Shown here: in pieces, positions 8,882 to 18,919 of the stretch
Position numbering within the stretch: position 1 is the stretch's first letter
How the letters are laid out: each line of letters begins with the position of its first letter
Translations under genes and position numbers: made by a program
Source of the DNA: Helianthus annuus
Lineage: Eukaryota; Streptophyta; Magnoliopsida; Asterales; Asteraceae
DNA length: 64,000 nt
Assembly (NCBI RefSeq): GCF_002127325.2
Contig: NC_035433.2
Coordinates: 89,273,350 to 89,337,349, forward strand
Direction: 5' to 3'
The notes under the pieces: generated by a model
Database searches by the model: none
What the model was told of the DNA's origin: nothing
The model's input: only the letters and a program-made list of their open reading frames with translations

Positions 8882-11805
8882 TTATTTTTTTGCGGGTTTT
8901 TTCCTCCATTCAGTCCGACCTCTGTTTAGTTCAAGACCTTCACCAGATGATCTTAGTAGATGCAAAAACTTGCTTAAATTTTCACCACTAGCACAACCGT
9001 TAACAGCGGGTGATTCAGAACTCGTGAGGGAATCGACTACATCATCATGCTGGCATTCACGCCTGTAATCTAAGGTGATTGTTTGTAGTTCATGAGTGTC
9101 GATAACTTCTTGTGGGATGCTCTGTCAAACAATCAAACTTATCAACATCTTTGTATACATGAAAAATGAACTTCACTAACTGCCAAACGCATCATATGTG
9201 ATAATGTAAAACATAATCTTATGAACAAGATAATTTGTTTACCGACCTCGAGAACCCATCCAATGTAGGTAACATTGTTAACATGCTTGTTCATATCAAG
9301 ATCCGCTCGTCTGGGCTGTATATTTTTTAAAAATGTTAATTTCTTGATAAGAGTAAAATGCCATTCTCGTCCCTGAGGTTTGGCCAGTTTTGCGATTTTC
9401 TTCCAAAGGTTTGTTTTTTCGCATCTGGATCCGAAAGGTTTGAAATCTTGCCATTTTCATCCAGCTCGTTAACTCCATCGAATTTTCTCCGTTAAGTCGG
9501 GGGTATTTTCGTCTTTTTTTGTAAACTTGGGCAATTCAGTCTTTTGAATACTTGTATATTATGCTAAATACTTGTACATTAAGTGGAAAAACTGAATTGC
9601 CCTTTAAGTTAACCAAAAGACTAAAATACCCCTGACTTAACGGAGAAAGTTTGGATGGAGTTAACAAGCCGGATAAAAATGGCAAGATTTCAAACCTTTT
9701 GGATCCAGATGCAAAAAAAACAAACCTTTGGACGAAAGTCGCAAAACTGGCCAAACCTCTGGGACAAGAATGGGATTTTACGCTTCTTGATATTTATAAC
9801 AGGAAAAAAGAGCTTATATTATATCTAGAATAACTTTTATTTACCACAAGTCCGAGTGTCGAACACTCAGCAGGATCTTCCAGTTTTGCTATTTTTTTCA
9901 GGCTATTGTTGTTCTCTTCAGGGAATGCTAATCTGAAATCAAAACACAATCATTGATTGAGTGAAAACTGAAAAGAAAGAACCGTGTTATCAGAGACATA
10001 TTTGTAATTTACATTGAAGAATTAACCTCAGTGTCTTGGGACAAAATATTAAATATTCATCTCTTATATCGTCATTGACTTTCTGGAGTCTTCTAGTTTC
10101 TGAGTTCATCATCACCCACTTGCTGCATGTTAATGGGAAATGGTCAGTTTATATACATAGTTCTATATTGATATTAATATTAATATTAATATTAATATTA
10201 ATTCTATAAGTTTTAAAAAAGAAACTTAAAAAACTCACCTTGTAGCCCTTCCAATGACCTCACCATTGGCATGATCTTTGATAATCCAATCACGTCTAGT
10301 CCCGATTCTCCCTTCACCTTGACACCAAGTCTCAATTTCAACCACATCACTCCTATCAATCAATAAATATAACATAACATTACACAGCAACAAGAAGATA
10401 TATCGAAGCTTAACTTTTAGTTAAATTTAATCCACAATATTACCAAGCAGGATATCTGTAAATTTCAATGTGCATTCGTGAAGTGACCCATATGAGATTC
10501 AACTTTCTCATGGTGGTTGTAGTTGCAAATCCATCCGTTGAAAATCCGACACTCTGAGCATGATTTCCTCCTACCTCCTATAATACGTTCAAAATTCATC
10601 ATCTAAATGCATCAATCTTCAAAAACTTTCACAATACGAAACATGCATTTTATAATTCACCAAACCCTAACTACAACACAACTATCACCAAAATACAGTA
10701 AAATAACCAAAACCTAACCTGCAACTAACAGCTATCGTTTCAACGGTTGCAGTATTATTAATCCTACCTCCTACAATACGTTCAAAATTCATCATCCAAA
10801 CATACCAATCTTCACAAATCTCATAAACAGAAAAATTGCGTTCTACAGTTCACCAAATATACCCTAACCACAACACAACTATCACGAGAAAAAAAAAAAA
10901 AAAAAAAAAACAGTAAAACAACAAAAACCTAACCTGCAACTGATTAGCAATCGTTTCAACAGTTGCAGTTTTATTAACCCTACCTCCTACAGTAGGATCA
11001 AACTCATCATCTAAATTCACCAAATTAAAGTTAAAACGAAAACCTAACCTGCAACATATTAGCAATTGTCTCAACAGTTTGCAGTATTATTAATCCTAAT
11101 TCCTACAATACGTTCAAAATCCATCATCTAAACACATCAATCTTCAAAACTTTCACAACACGAAACATGCATTTTATAATTCACCAATTAAACCCTAACT
11201 ACAACACATCTACCACCAAAATCAACCAAAACAACAAAAAACCTAACCTGCAACATATTAGCAATTGTCTCAACAGTTTGCAGTATTACCAATCCTAACT
11301 CCTACAATACGTTCAAAATCCATCATCTAAACGCATCAATCTACAAAACTTTCACAACACGAAACATGCATTCTCTAATTCACCACTTAAACCCTAACAA
11401 AAACACATATACATCACCAAACTAAACTTAAATTAACAAAAACCTAACCTGCAACAGATTCGCAATCGTCTCAACAGTCGCCGTCTTATTAATCCCGACC
11501 TCATAACACCTAATAATAAACCTCTCCTTATACGACAATCCGTCTTCCGTCAAGCTCCCCATCCGCAACCGGTCCGCGAGCCGTTTCTCCGTAACATCGA
11601 CCGCGACTCCGGTCCGCTGCTCATCAACCTTCACCGCCATTACCGGCGCAACTCTCCGGCACAACGAATTGGACACAAAACCGTTGTTTCTTCGTCGAAT
11701 TGAAACGGAATCGATAGATCGGGAATTGGTGACGGAACGAGCGGTTTCTTTGATTACGTCATTGTAGGCGGTGGCGGTGGCGGTCGGAACACCTCTGGAG
11801 AGCAT
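8882..11805 (-). CDS. FATA: Oleoyl-acyl carrier protein thioesterase (FatA), 7 exons
   Basis: Hydrolyses 18:1-ACP in the plastid, releasing oleate for export to lipid synthesis. Exons (minus strand): 11805-11449, 10577-10444, 10352-10239, 10122-10027, 9932-9845, 9315-9247, 9121-8882. All have GT-AG introns and join in frame to 365 aa, the normal FatA length. The start is the ATG at 11805 (MLSRGVPT); the frame runs upstream without another ATG. Residues 1 to about 70 look like a plastid transit peptide (Ser/Arg/Val-rich). Family hallmarks are RMGSLTEDGLSYKE and NKTATVETIANLLQ (exon 1), STDGFATTTTMRKL (exon 2), RIGTRRDWII (exon 3), KWVMMN (exon 4), LAFPEENN (exon 5), DLDMNKHVNNVTYIGW with Asn272 and His274 (exon 6), and YRRECQ with Cys309 (exon 7). 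Exon 2 begins EVGGNHAQ where relatives usually have EVGCNHAQ. Intron 1 holds an array of mini-exons and intron 5 a foldback transposon. Confidence 0.95.
9350..9783. mobile_element. Mutator-type foldback element in FATA intron 5
   Basis: A 434-bp element made of two long arms that are inverted complements of each other (about 9350-9520 and 9610-9783) around an AT-rich loop. It is flanked by a perfect 9-bp direct repeat TTCTTGATA (9341-9349 and 9784-9792). Long inverted repeats with a 9-bp target duplication are the signature of Mutator-like foldback elements. The three short ORFs across it are chance frames. Confidence 0.9.
10169..10203. repeat. ATATTA microsatellite in FATA intron 3
   Basis: A run of about six ATATTA/ATTAAT units within intron 3. 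Potentially variable in length. Confidence 0.8.
10719..11302 (-). repeat. Array of four duplicated mini-exons in FATA intron 1
   Basis: Four extra copies of the last 54 nt of FATA exon 1 lie in intron 1, each with about 60-150 bp of intron sequence: 10770-10719 (52 nt), 10986-10934 (53 nt), 11102-11049 (54 nt) and 11301-11248 (54 nt), all minus strand. Every copy is preceded by an acceptor-like TATTGTAG or ACTGTAG and followed by GTTAGG, the same donor used by the true exon 1. The two 54-nt copies have no in-frame stop and end TVETIANMLQ, close to the authentic TVETIANLLQ. The other two would shift frame, and the first also contains an in-frame TAG. They could be silent debris or cassette exons. 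Confidence 0.85.
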
Positions 11806-12060
11806 AGTGATCGGTGTATCGCCGCCGTGGAGTCGCCGGAAAAGGTTAGGTGTGAAGGTTTTGGTGAGGGTACGGAGTGGGTTATGTATAGTGTGGAGTG
11901 TCGATATGCACGAGGCAGATGTTGCTTGCAGGAGATTGACACTGGAGTTGCAGTTATTCACGTTTTTGCCATGAAGTACTTCGTGCTGAAATTGGGGGAA
12001 CTAGTACTTAGTTATATATGTAGTGGTTTAATTTTTTTTATTACCGCGATGTGACGGGAA

Positions 12061-12192
12061 CGACATATTGTATTGTGATACTTTTTTTTAGTTGTTTTAT
12101 ACATATAGTATTTATTGTAGCATTATTGTGATAGATATACATAAAAAATGATGTGACCTTGTAATGATGTAATCCATTTCATTGTGATGTGC
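12061..12192. other. FATA upstream region
   Basis: AT-rich sequence upstream of FATA, probably holding its promoter. No unambiguous TATA box was assigned. A 4-codon upstream ORF (MAKT, 11972-11958 minus) lies before the FATA start if the leader extends that far. Confidence 0.35.
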
Positions 12193-13205
12193 AAGGTTCG
12201 GTTGGTTCAGTTGTTATCCTCAACCGAAGCCAAAACCAAAGTCATAGGTTGGTCTATTTTATTAACCAATCGGTTTTTGATTAATCACTTCGTTTATTCG
12301 GTTAGATTGACAATTTTCGGTTTGATTCATTTAATTTCAGTTAAAAGCAGCCAACTCCCACCCTTGCTTAAATTATATGAAATTGAGGTATAAATACATT
12401 AAACGAAAGTATAAATCTATGAAATTGAGATATAAAATATGAAATATATAAAATGGAGGTATAAAAGCTTGAATTATATGAAAATATGAATAATTCAGTT
12501 CGATTCAGCTAATTTTGGTTAAACGAGAGTACAAAAAAATTGATAACCGGTTTTTGGTTATTTCGTTTTTCAGTTAAGTAAATTTTTGGTTGATTTCGGT
12601 TCGGTTTCGTCTGTTTTCGGTTTGGTTTAGGTTAACGATTTAGTTATTGCTCACCGGTAACCGGTTTTGGTTAATAACCGATAGGTGCGCGCGCGACGCG
12701 ACGGGAAACACATACATTGCCACGGTGTGCATTGTTCGGTTGGTTAGATTATTATCCTCCACCGAAATCGAGGTCATTGATTAGTTTATTTTATTAACCT
12801 ATTCGTTTTCAGTTAATTGGTTTGGTTTATTCAGTTAGATTGACGGTTTTTTTTTTTTATTCATTTAATTTCGGTTAATAGCCAAAATCAAACTTGGGCT
12901 AAAACTTTTGATTATAATACATGAAATTTAGGTATTTATACATGAAATGATGTATAGACACATGAAATAAAGGTATAAATACATAAAATGAGGGTATAAA
13001 TATGAAATACATGAACCGAAAGTATAACAGCTTGAAATATATGAAAATATGAATGGTTCGGTTAAGTTAATTTTGTTTAAATGAGGGTACAAGAAAATCG
13101 ATAATCGTTTTTGGTTAATTCGAGTTTCGGTTAATCAGTTTTTAGTTAACTCAATTTTTGGTTGATTTCGGTTCGGGTTTGGTTTCGGTTAACGATTTAG
13201 TTATT
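12193..13205. repeat. Diverged tandem duplication, unit about 538 bp
   Basis: 12193 to about 12700 and 12731 to about 13205 align as direct repeats, beginning TTCGGTTGGTT and continuing through 'ttattaacc', 'aaatgagg/aaattgaggtataaa' and 'tttggttgatttcggttcgg'. Both are rich in 'cggtt' phrases common in low-complexity plant repeats. The 69-codon frame at 12184 is part of this repeat, not a gene. Confidence 0.7.
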
Positions 13206-13992
13206 ACGCACCTTAAGACACTGTTAATCACTTAACATATCAATTTCTTTTAATTAAAAAACTATAACAATACAATACTCAAATTAAATAGAATAAACTA
13301 CTCATTTATATAGTGTAATTTGAAAATATATTAACTACCAAAAAGTTATACCGTTTAAAATCAGAGGGTTAGCTTTTTCTAAGGGGATAAAGTCTATTTA
13401 CTAACAAATTATCTATAAGTTTTTAAAGATGAGGTTTTAATCACTTGACATTTTGTAACTATTAAACATTCTAGGATAATGACTAAGTACATTAGGCTTT
13501 AATCACTTGTACACTAAGGTATCATCTATCTGTACCTTTTAATCCATACTTCAATACTGACCAAGACAACTATCGAATGTTCGACAAAAATGAGTAGGTT
13601 GTTACGGTACTTTTTGATTTTTTTTAAACATTATAGTTTTTAAGATATGACAAAAATATGTAAAAGAATTATAAGTTTGTTGTGGATGGAGAAAAGTGTA
13701 ACTAATTACCAATAATTATGTTAAAACTTACGGATTTAAGTGTAATAAAATGGGGACTAAAATATAATGATTGTTTAAAAGAATAATTTACCCCCATTTT
13801 AAGAGTGTATAGATATGTTCTATTTGCCGGAAAATTGTAGTATTATGGTAGAACGGCGTTTAAAATACAGTCTATATTGAATAAAAATAATAATAATGTA
13901 AGAATCATATATAGTTTAATGACTTTATGTTATAAAGCGTTTAAAGTACACACATTTCCTATAAAAAGTACAGTTTTATATTATGTGACATG
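13206..13992. other. Intergenic, no gene seen
   Basis: AT-rich sequence without a supportable frame or defined repeat. Confidence 0.5.
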
Positions 13993-14138
13993 TAGAGGCG
14001 CAGTATAGTGGGGCGGGAGGGGACGGCCGACTCCCTGAATTTTTCGCTCAGTATTGAAGAGTATGTAGTTTTCGTATAGAAATTTTTAAGTATATACGTT
14101 TTCGACCCCCTAGTCGGAAATCTCAGGCTTCGCTACTG
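13993..14138. mobile_element. hAT-type MITE
   Basis: A 146-bp element with ends TAGAGGCGCAGTATAG and CTTCGCTACTG. It is flanked by 8-bp repeats GTGACATG (13985-13992) and GTGATATG (14139-14146), seven of eight identical. The interior phrase 'ttttcgtatagaaattttt ... tatatacgttttcgaccccc' is shared with the element at 39257-39438. An 8-bp target site fits hAT. Confidence 0.75.
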
Positions 14139-14146
14139 GTGATATG

Positions 14147-14623
14147 TGCATGCGCCGTCTTTAGCTTAGAGTTCGATATCTCGAGAAGGAAGGATTCATA
14201 TGAGGCTGTTCTCTGTCCATCCACTACAACATTTGATGACTTGCTCTCATTGAGAAGCCAGAAGCAAATAGTCTGGAATATGTTCTTTCTTTTTGTAAAA
14301 GTGATTATAAATTTTATAAAATCAAGTAAACTTGGCTACTATTTTTTGGTTGAGTATATCGCAGGGAATAACATGTGGGTTCATATGTATCACATCATAT
14401 CCTCAAAATAACTCATTAAGTAATGCATAATAGAGCACACGAGTAACTTTTGTTATTGAAAAAACATTTTTTTTTATATTTTTAACACTCGTTAATACCA
14501 CTACATAATGGAAGTCCGTTGATTGTTTTCTTAGACGTTGGAATTCCTAACAAACAATCGGGTTAGAACAATAAGAAGTGAAAAAAAATACTTCGATAGT
14601 TTTTAGGCATGAGACATTGTTAA
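14147..14623. other. Intergenic, no gene seen
   Basis: AT-rich. The 90-codon frame at 14139-14411 starts at the edge of the hAT MITE and has no recognisable domain, so it is treated as chance. Confidence 0.4.
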
Positions 14624-15035
14624 TCTATACTATATTATAATGCATGAGGGAGGGGTATTTTAAGATACTCGAAAAAATAAGAACTTTTCCCTCCTTTATT
14701 TATAGAAAAACCCTTAAAATGAGGGTAGTTTGGTCTTTTATACGTTATTTATTTTTTAGGCCCTAAACTTATTACACTTAAATCCCTAAGGTTTTATACA
14801 AAATTATAGATAATTAGTTACATTCACCCCTCCACAACAAACATATATTTTTTTTAAGTATTCTTGACATATCTTATAAATATAATACTTAAAAAAAATC
14901 CAAAGATAACATGACGACCTACACATTTTTGTCGACGTTTCGGTAGTTGTCTTGTTCAATATCGACACACGGATTAAAAGGTACAAGTCCATAATGCTTT
15001 AATGTACAAGTGATTGAAAAGAAAATAACAACTAA
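14624..15035 (+). mobile_element. Helitron 5' end (element A), 3' end not found
   Basis: After an A, the sequence TCTATACTATATTATAATGC begins, a Helitron 5' terminus of the same family as the two elements that follow. The next 400 bp parallel the start of the Helitron at 15047 (for example 'atgagggtagtttggtctttta' against 'atgagggtaaagtggtctttta'). The element is then interrupted at 15036 by the next Helitron. I could not find its 3' end beyond 21669. Confidence 0.6.
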
Positions 15036-15741
15036 TCTATATTATATCTATACTATATTATAATACATGAAGGAATGATTCCCAAAAGTTAAGAACTTCT
15101 TCCCCCATTATTTATAAATAAACCCCTAGAATGAGGGTAAAGTGGTCTTTTAAACCATAATTATTTTTTAGTCCCTCAATCTATTACATTTAAATCCTTG
15201 ACATTTAACATAATTATGGGTAATTAGTCACACTCCCCCCCCCCCTCTTTAATTCTTTAATGTATTCTTGCGATATCTTACAACCCGTAATATTTTAAAA
15301 AAAATCCGAAGGTACCATGACGATCGGCACATTTTTTTAAAGCGTTTCGATAGTTGTCTTTTTTAGTTTTGCCGTGCGTTCATAAAGTACAAATAGCCGA
15401 TGCGTAAATGTACAATTGATTAAAGCCAATATTTTTTTTCTACCCAAGCCAGCTTTGACCATTACCTAGCTACCGTACATTAACATTTGTTTTTTACCCA
15501 AGTTTTTTATTTTGAACGGCATTAATAAACTAAAATATTCCCTAATTTTACTTGTACAGAGTCAGTTTGTTGTGGCATGTTTAATATAGTAAGTATAGAT
15601 AAAACTCACAACAAACTTCCTATTAAACATGCCACAACAAACTAAAGAGGATATGTGCATCTTATTTTAAAAACTTAAAACTCACAACAAACTTCCTAAA
15701 TAAATGGATGACCAATCTAAAACTAAACCCTAATGGACTAC

Positions 15742-15749
15742 TATAAATA
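15742..15749 (+). promoter_or_regulatory. TATA box of the Helitron-borne gene
   Basis: TATAAATA, 52 bp before the ATG at 15801, followed by a C/A-rich leader. This is ordinary plant core-promoter spacing. Confidence 0.5.
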
Positions 15750-15800
15750 CATAGCAAACACTCACAATTCTACATTTCTATTGCTAAACAGATTTAAAAT

Positions 15801-16446
15801 ATGGAGCCAGTTCTGAATTCACTTGATGCGAAAAAACAAGCATGCGATATTGAAAAATCTAAGGTCGGTTCTATGATAAGTTTTGTTATATCGCAATAAT
15901 GAATAATTGTTTTCTTTTATTTACTTTTATGTGAATACTAACTTATTTGATTTTTCAGATTCATCACATCAATTTAAACACCCCAGTTGTCGAACAAGCT
16001 TTTGTTAGTTTTTAAGTAATATTTTCGCTTATAATCTTTCATATTAACAAGTTCGTTATATTATTATTTGGTGTTTTATTGTAGGATGATGGTGATAATA
16101 GTGTTGAAATTATTTCTTATGGTGCAATGTTCAGTCCATACAAGTCTAAGCTTCAACTTCAATTTAGTGAAGAGGTAATTTTAAAATTTATTTAATCTTT
16201 TTAAAATTTTTTTATTCTATATTTGTTTTTTTTAAATTTATTTAATCATTTTTTAACTTTTTTATTAAATTTTTGTTTTTTAAGGATTGGAAGTATGAGA
16301 ATCAAAAGAAAAGATCTAAGAGACTCTCTGAATGGAAATGGGCCGAGGTTATAAATTTAGATGATTCTGAGGACGATGAGAAAGAAGATGAATTAGATGA
16401 TACTGCTGATTCGAGCACAAACAAGAAAAGCGGATCAAAAAAGTAG
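15801..16446 (+). CDS. Small acidic protein of unknown function, 4 exons, inside a Helitron
   Basis: Exons 15801-15863, 15959-16003, 16085-16174 and 16285-16446. All three introns are GT-AG and phase 0, and the exons join without a stop to 119 aa. Exon 1 starts MEPVLNSLDAKKQACDIEK, exon 2 IHHINLNTPVVEQAF, exon 3 has VEIISYGAMFSPYKSKLQLQ, and exon 4 DWKYENQKKRSKRLSEWKW then an acidic NLDDSEDDEKEDELDD and a basic tail KKSGSKK. A TATA box at 15742 precedes it. I recognise no family. The basic KKRSKR patch and the acidic run could suit a nuclear protein, but this is a guess. Because it lies within a Helitron it may be a captured gene or a gene belonging to this Helitron family. The intact frame across three introns argues against random decay. 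Confidence 0.6.
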
Positions 16447-18420
16447 AGATTTTAGATGAAATATATCAAGTGTTTTTATGTTTTTTTTCATTTTCAGTTG
16501 TTTTTGTTTGATATAGACTATCCCATGGATAATAAAGTTTATTTTATATTTGAAGTTTATGTTTTGTGTTATTTTATTGCACTTATAATTTACATCTCGA
16601 TTGAACTAATATACTTTAGTACTTAATCATGTTCGTATTATATAATTTACATGTTCGTACTTGATCATTTCCAAAGAGATAAATTCGATTACCAAGAATG
16701 GCCAAAACATGAAAATTACCTCTTGGTTTGGAGTAAATTCAAGATTGTATTTACGAAGCACACTAAACTTATTCAATTTAACAGTCATGTTTCACGAGGA
16801 TTTCGTATATATCCATTAGTGCCTTCTATAAAAAAAACTGTTGGACGACACGAGATATGAAAAAATAATTATATAATATTATAGATTTTTCGAATAATTT
16901 GTATTTCTTAAATAAAAAGATAAAGTTAATAAATACATAAACTTTTACATCCTATTTTTTTTTTATAAAAACTGTTTTATAAAAATATGATTTTTTAAAT
17001 ATTTATAAAAATGAAAATTAACATTAGTTAAAGGTGTTTAAAACGTACCTACAAGTCACCTACTATTTTTTACTTTTTACTTTTTCAAAAACGAAAATTT
17101 TAAAATTAAAGTTTATTGGATGAGTATGATGTGGATATTTAAAAAAGTTATGGATTTTAAACAATAAAATTATAAACTTTATCATTTCACCAACAAAATA
17201 AACTTACTTTATAACGATAGCAACTTATTTTTTATTTTTTGTCATTTGTTTAGTATTTTTTATTAACAAACGAATCTTTACATGTTTAAAACAGTTTTTC
17301 TATACTTTATTTATTATTAATTTTTATAACAGAACAAAACTTTGATATTTAGTAGATAGAAGATAAACTATGTTCCAAAATTTTAGGAATTATTTAATAC
17401 TAATTTACGGATTAGTAGATAGATAGTAAACTATATCCCAAAATTTTAGGAATTATTTAATACTAATTTACGATATTTAGTAGATAAATAGTAAACTATG
17501 TCCCAAAATTTTAGGAATTATAAGTCAACTAATAAAAAAAATAATTATTGCAATTATTCTTGGATATTAATCTAATAATTTGCATTTTTTTAATTAAAGA
17601 GTAATAAAGTAATAAACTTTAAAGCTAAACTAAAAAACTGAACTTACTATGATATATAGTTAATAAAAAAATAATTATTTTATAAACATTTTTATAACAA
17701 GTAATATAAATAAAATACTCCAGAAATTTACAATCTTTACTAGATAAATTCTAAACTGGGTTCCAAATTTTTAGGAATTATAAGTTCAACTATATTGTTA
17801 TAGATAATATTAGTCAGTTCTAAAATAATTATTTACCAACTTGACTAGATACATAGTAGTAGATTGTCTTGCATATTTTTAGGGATTATTAGTTAAAAGT
17901 AGACTCATATAGATAAGATTAGTTAGGAACTAAAAATTTGAACTTAGTATGATATAAAGTTAATAAAGATATAAACTCTTATCATCCTATTTTTTATAAA
18001 AACAGTTTATGAAATCTTATAAAAATATAAATTTTTTATATTTGTAAAAACCCGAAATTTAACAATTTAAGTTAAAGCTCTAAAACGTACTTACGAGTCA
18101 AATACTATTTTTTATTTTTATTAAAACGAAAATTTTAAACTTAAAGTTTATTGGATGAGTACTATGTGGATATTTATAAAAAGTTATGAACTTTAAAGAA
18201 TAAAATTATACTTTATAATTTAACCAATAAAATAAACAAACTTTACAATTATAACAACTTATCTTTTATTTTTTGTCTTTTGATTATTAATTTTTATACA
18301 AAAAAACAATATTTTTTGTCTTTTGGTTATTATTTTTTATAAAAGAACAAAACTTTTACATATGTGTAAACTTATGATATATATCCACCACAATAATGTT
18401 ATCATAAATATTATACGAAT
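16447..18420. repeat. AT-rich internal repeats of Helitron B
   Basis: About 1.9 kb without genes. A block of about 300 bp is present twice (about 16935-17290 and 17965-18290; shared phrase 'aaagtttattggatgagta'). A unit of about 65 bp recurs three times at about 17355-17525 (shared phrase 'ccaaaattttaggaatta'). The 69-codon frame at 16651 is chance. Confidence 0.6.
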
Positions 18421-18804
18421 AAGAAAACTACCAGAAACGAGTTTTGCAATGCAAAGTGTCGCCCCCGCCGCATCGCGCGGGCACCCTACTAGTTATAATA
18501 CATGAGAGAGAGGTATTTTAATATACCAAAAAAAATGATAGTTTAAACTAAAACTTATATTTTAGTCCCCTAATTATTTTATTTTAATCCTTCAATTCCA
18601 ACAAAATTATAAACCCGAATTAAATGAGCGGACTTCAATGGGCTCATGATGAAATCCAAAATCCAAAAAGTTGAATTCCCTAAATTGTATCCGAAGTTTT
18701 TGGCAATTTCAAAATTTAAATCACAACCTCTCCTTTTCTCTAGATCTGGGACCCTAGCCTCCACATCTCCGATATCCTTTAAACAAATATGACTGTCGAT
18801 TCAG

Positions 18805-18919
18805 CATGGTGTTTGGGTGTACGGTGGCCATTGCGATGATGGATGCGAAGTGTTTGACGAAAGAAAGGTATGCTGCGAATCATCCTGCTGGAAGGATTGG
18901 CAAGAGTTTGATCTTTAAG
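18805..18919 (+). pseudogene. Captured exon of arabinose-5-phosphate isomerase (KdsD/SETH3-like)
   Basis: An exon bounded by CAG before and GTTAGG after encodes [20 protein letters not shown] followed by [18 protein letters not shown]. This matches the plant arabinose-5-phosphate isomerase (sugar isomerase domain, Kdo pathway) around the [16 protein letters not shown] signature. Only this exon is recognisable; the rest of the gene is absent. It lies inside Helitron C, so it is best read as transduplicated host sequence and not a working gene. Confidence 0.75.

Larger units (their letters stand above)
15047..18492 (+). mobile_element. Helitron B, nested in Helitron C
   Basis: 5' TCTATACTATATTATAATAC at 15047 after an A. 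The 3' end at 18492 has hairpin CCCGCCGCATCGCGCGGG, then CACCCTA and CTAG before a T. Length 3446 bp. No Rep/helicase coding is present, so it is non-autonomous. It carries a complete-looking 4-exon small gene (15801-16446) and about 2 kb of AT-rich internal repeats. Confidence 0.85.

Noticed and set aside
11428..11961. Extension of FATA exon 1 to 11961 (177 residues)
   Set aside because: The codon at 11961 is GTG and no ATG lies between it and 11805; MLSR at 11805 fits the family start. The tail past 11449 is intron.
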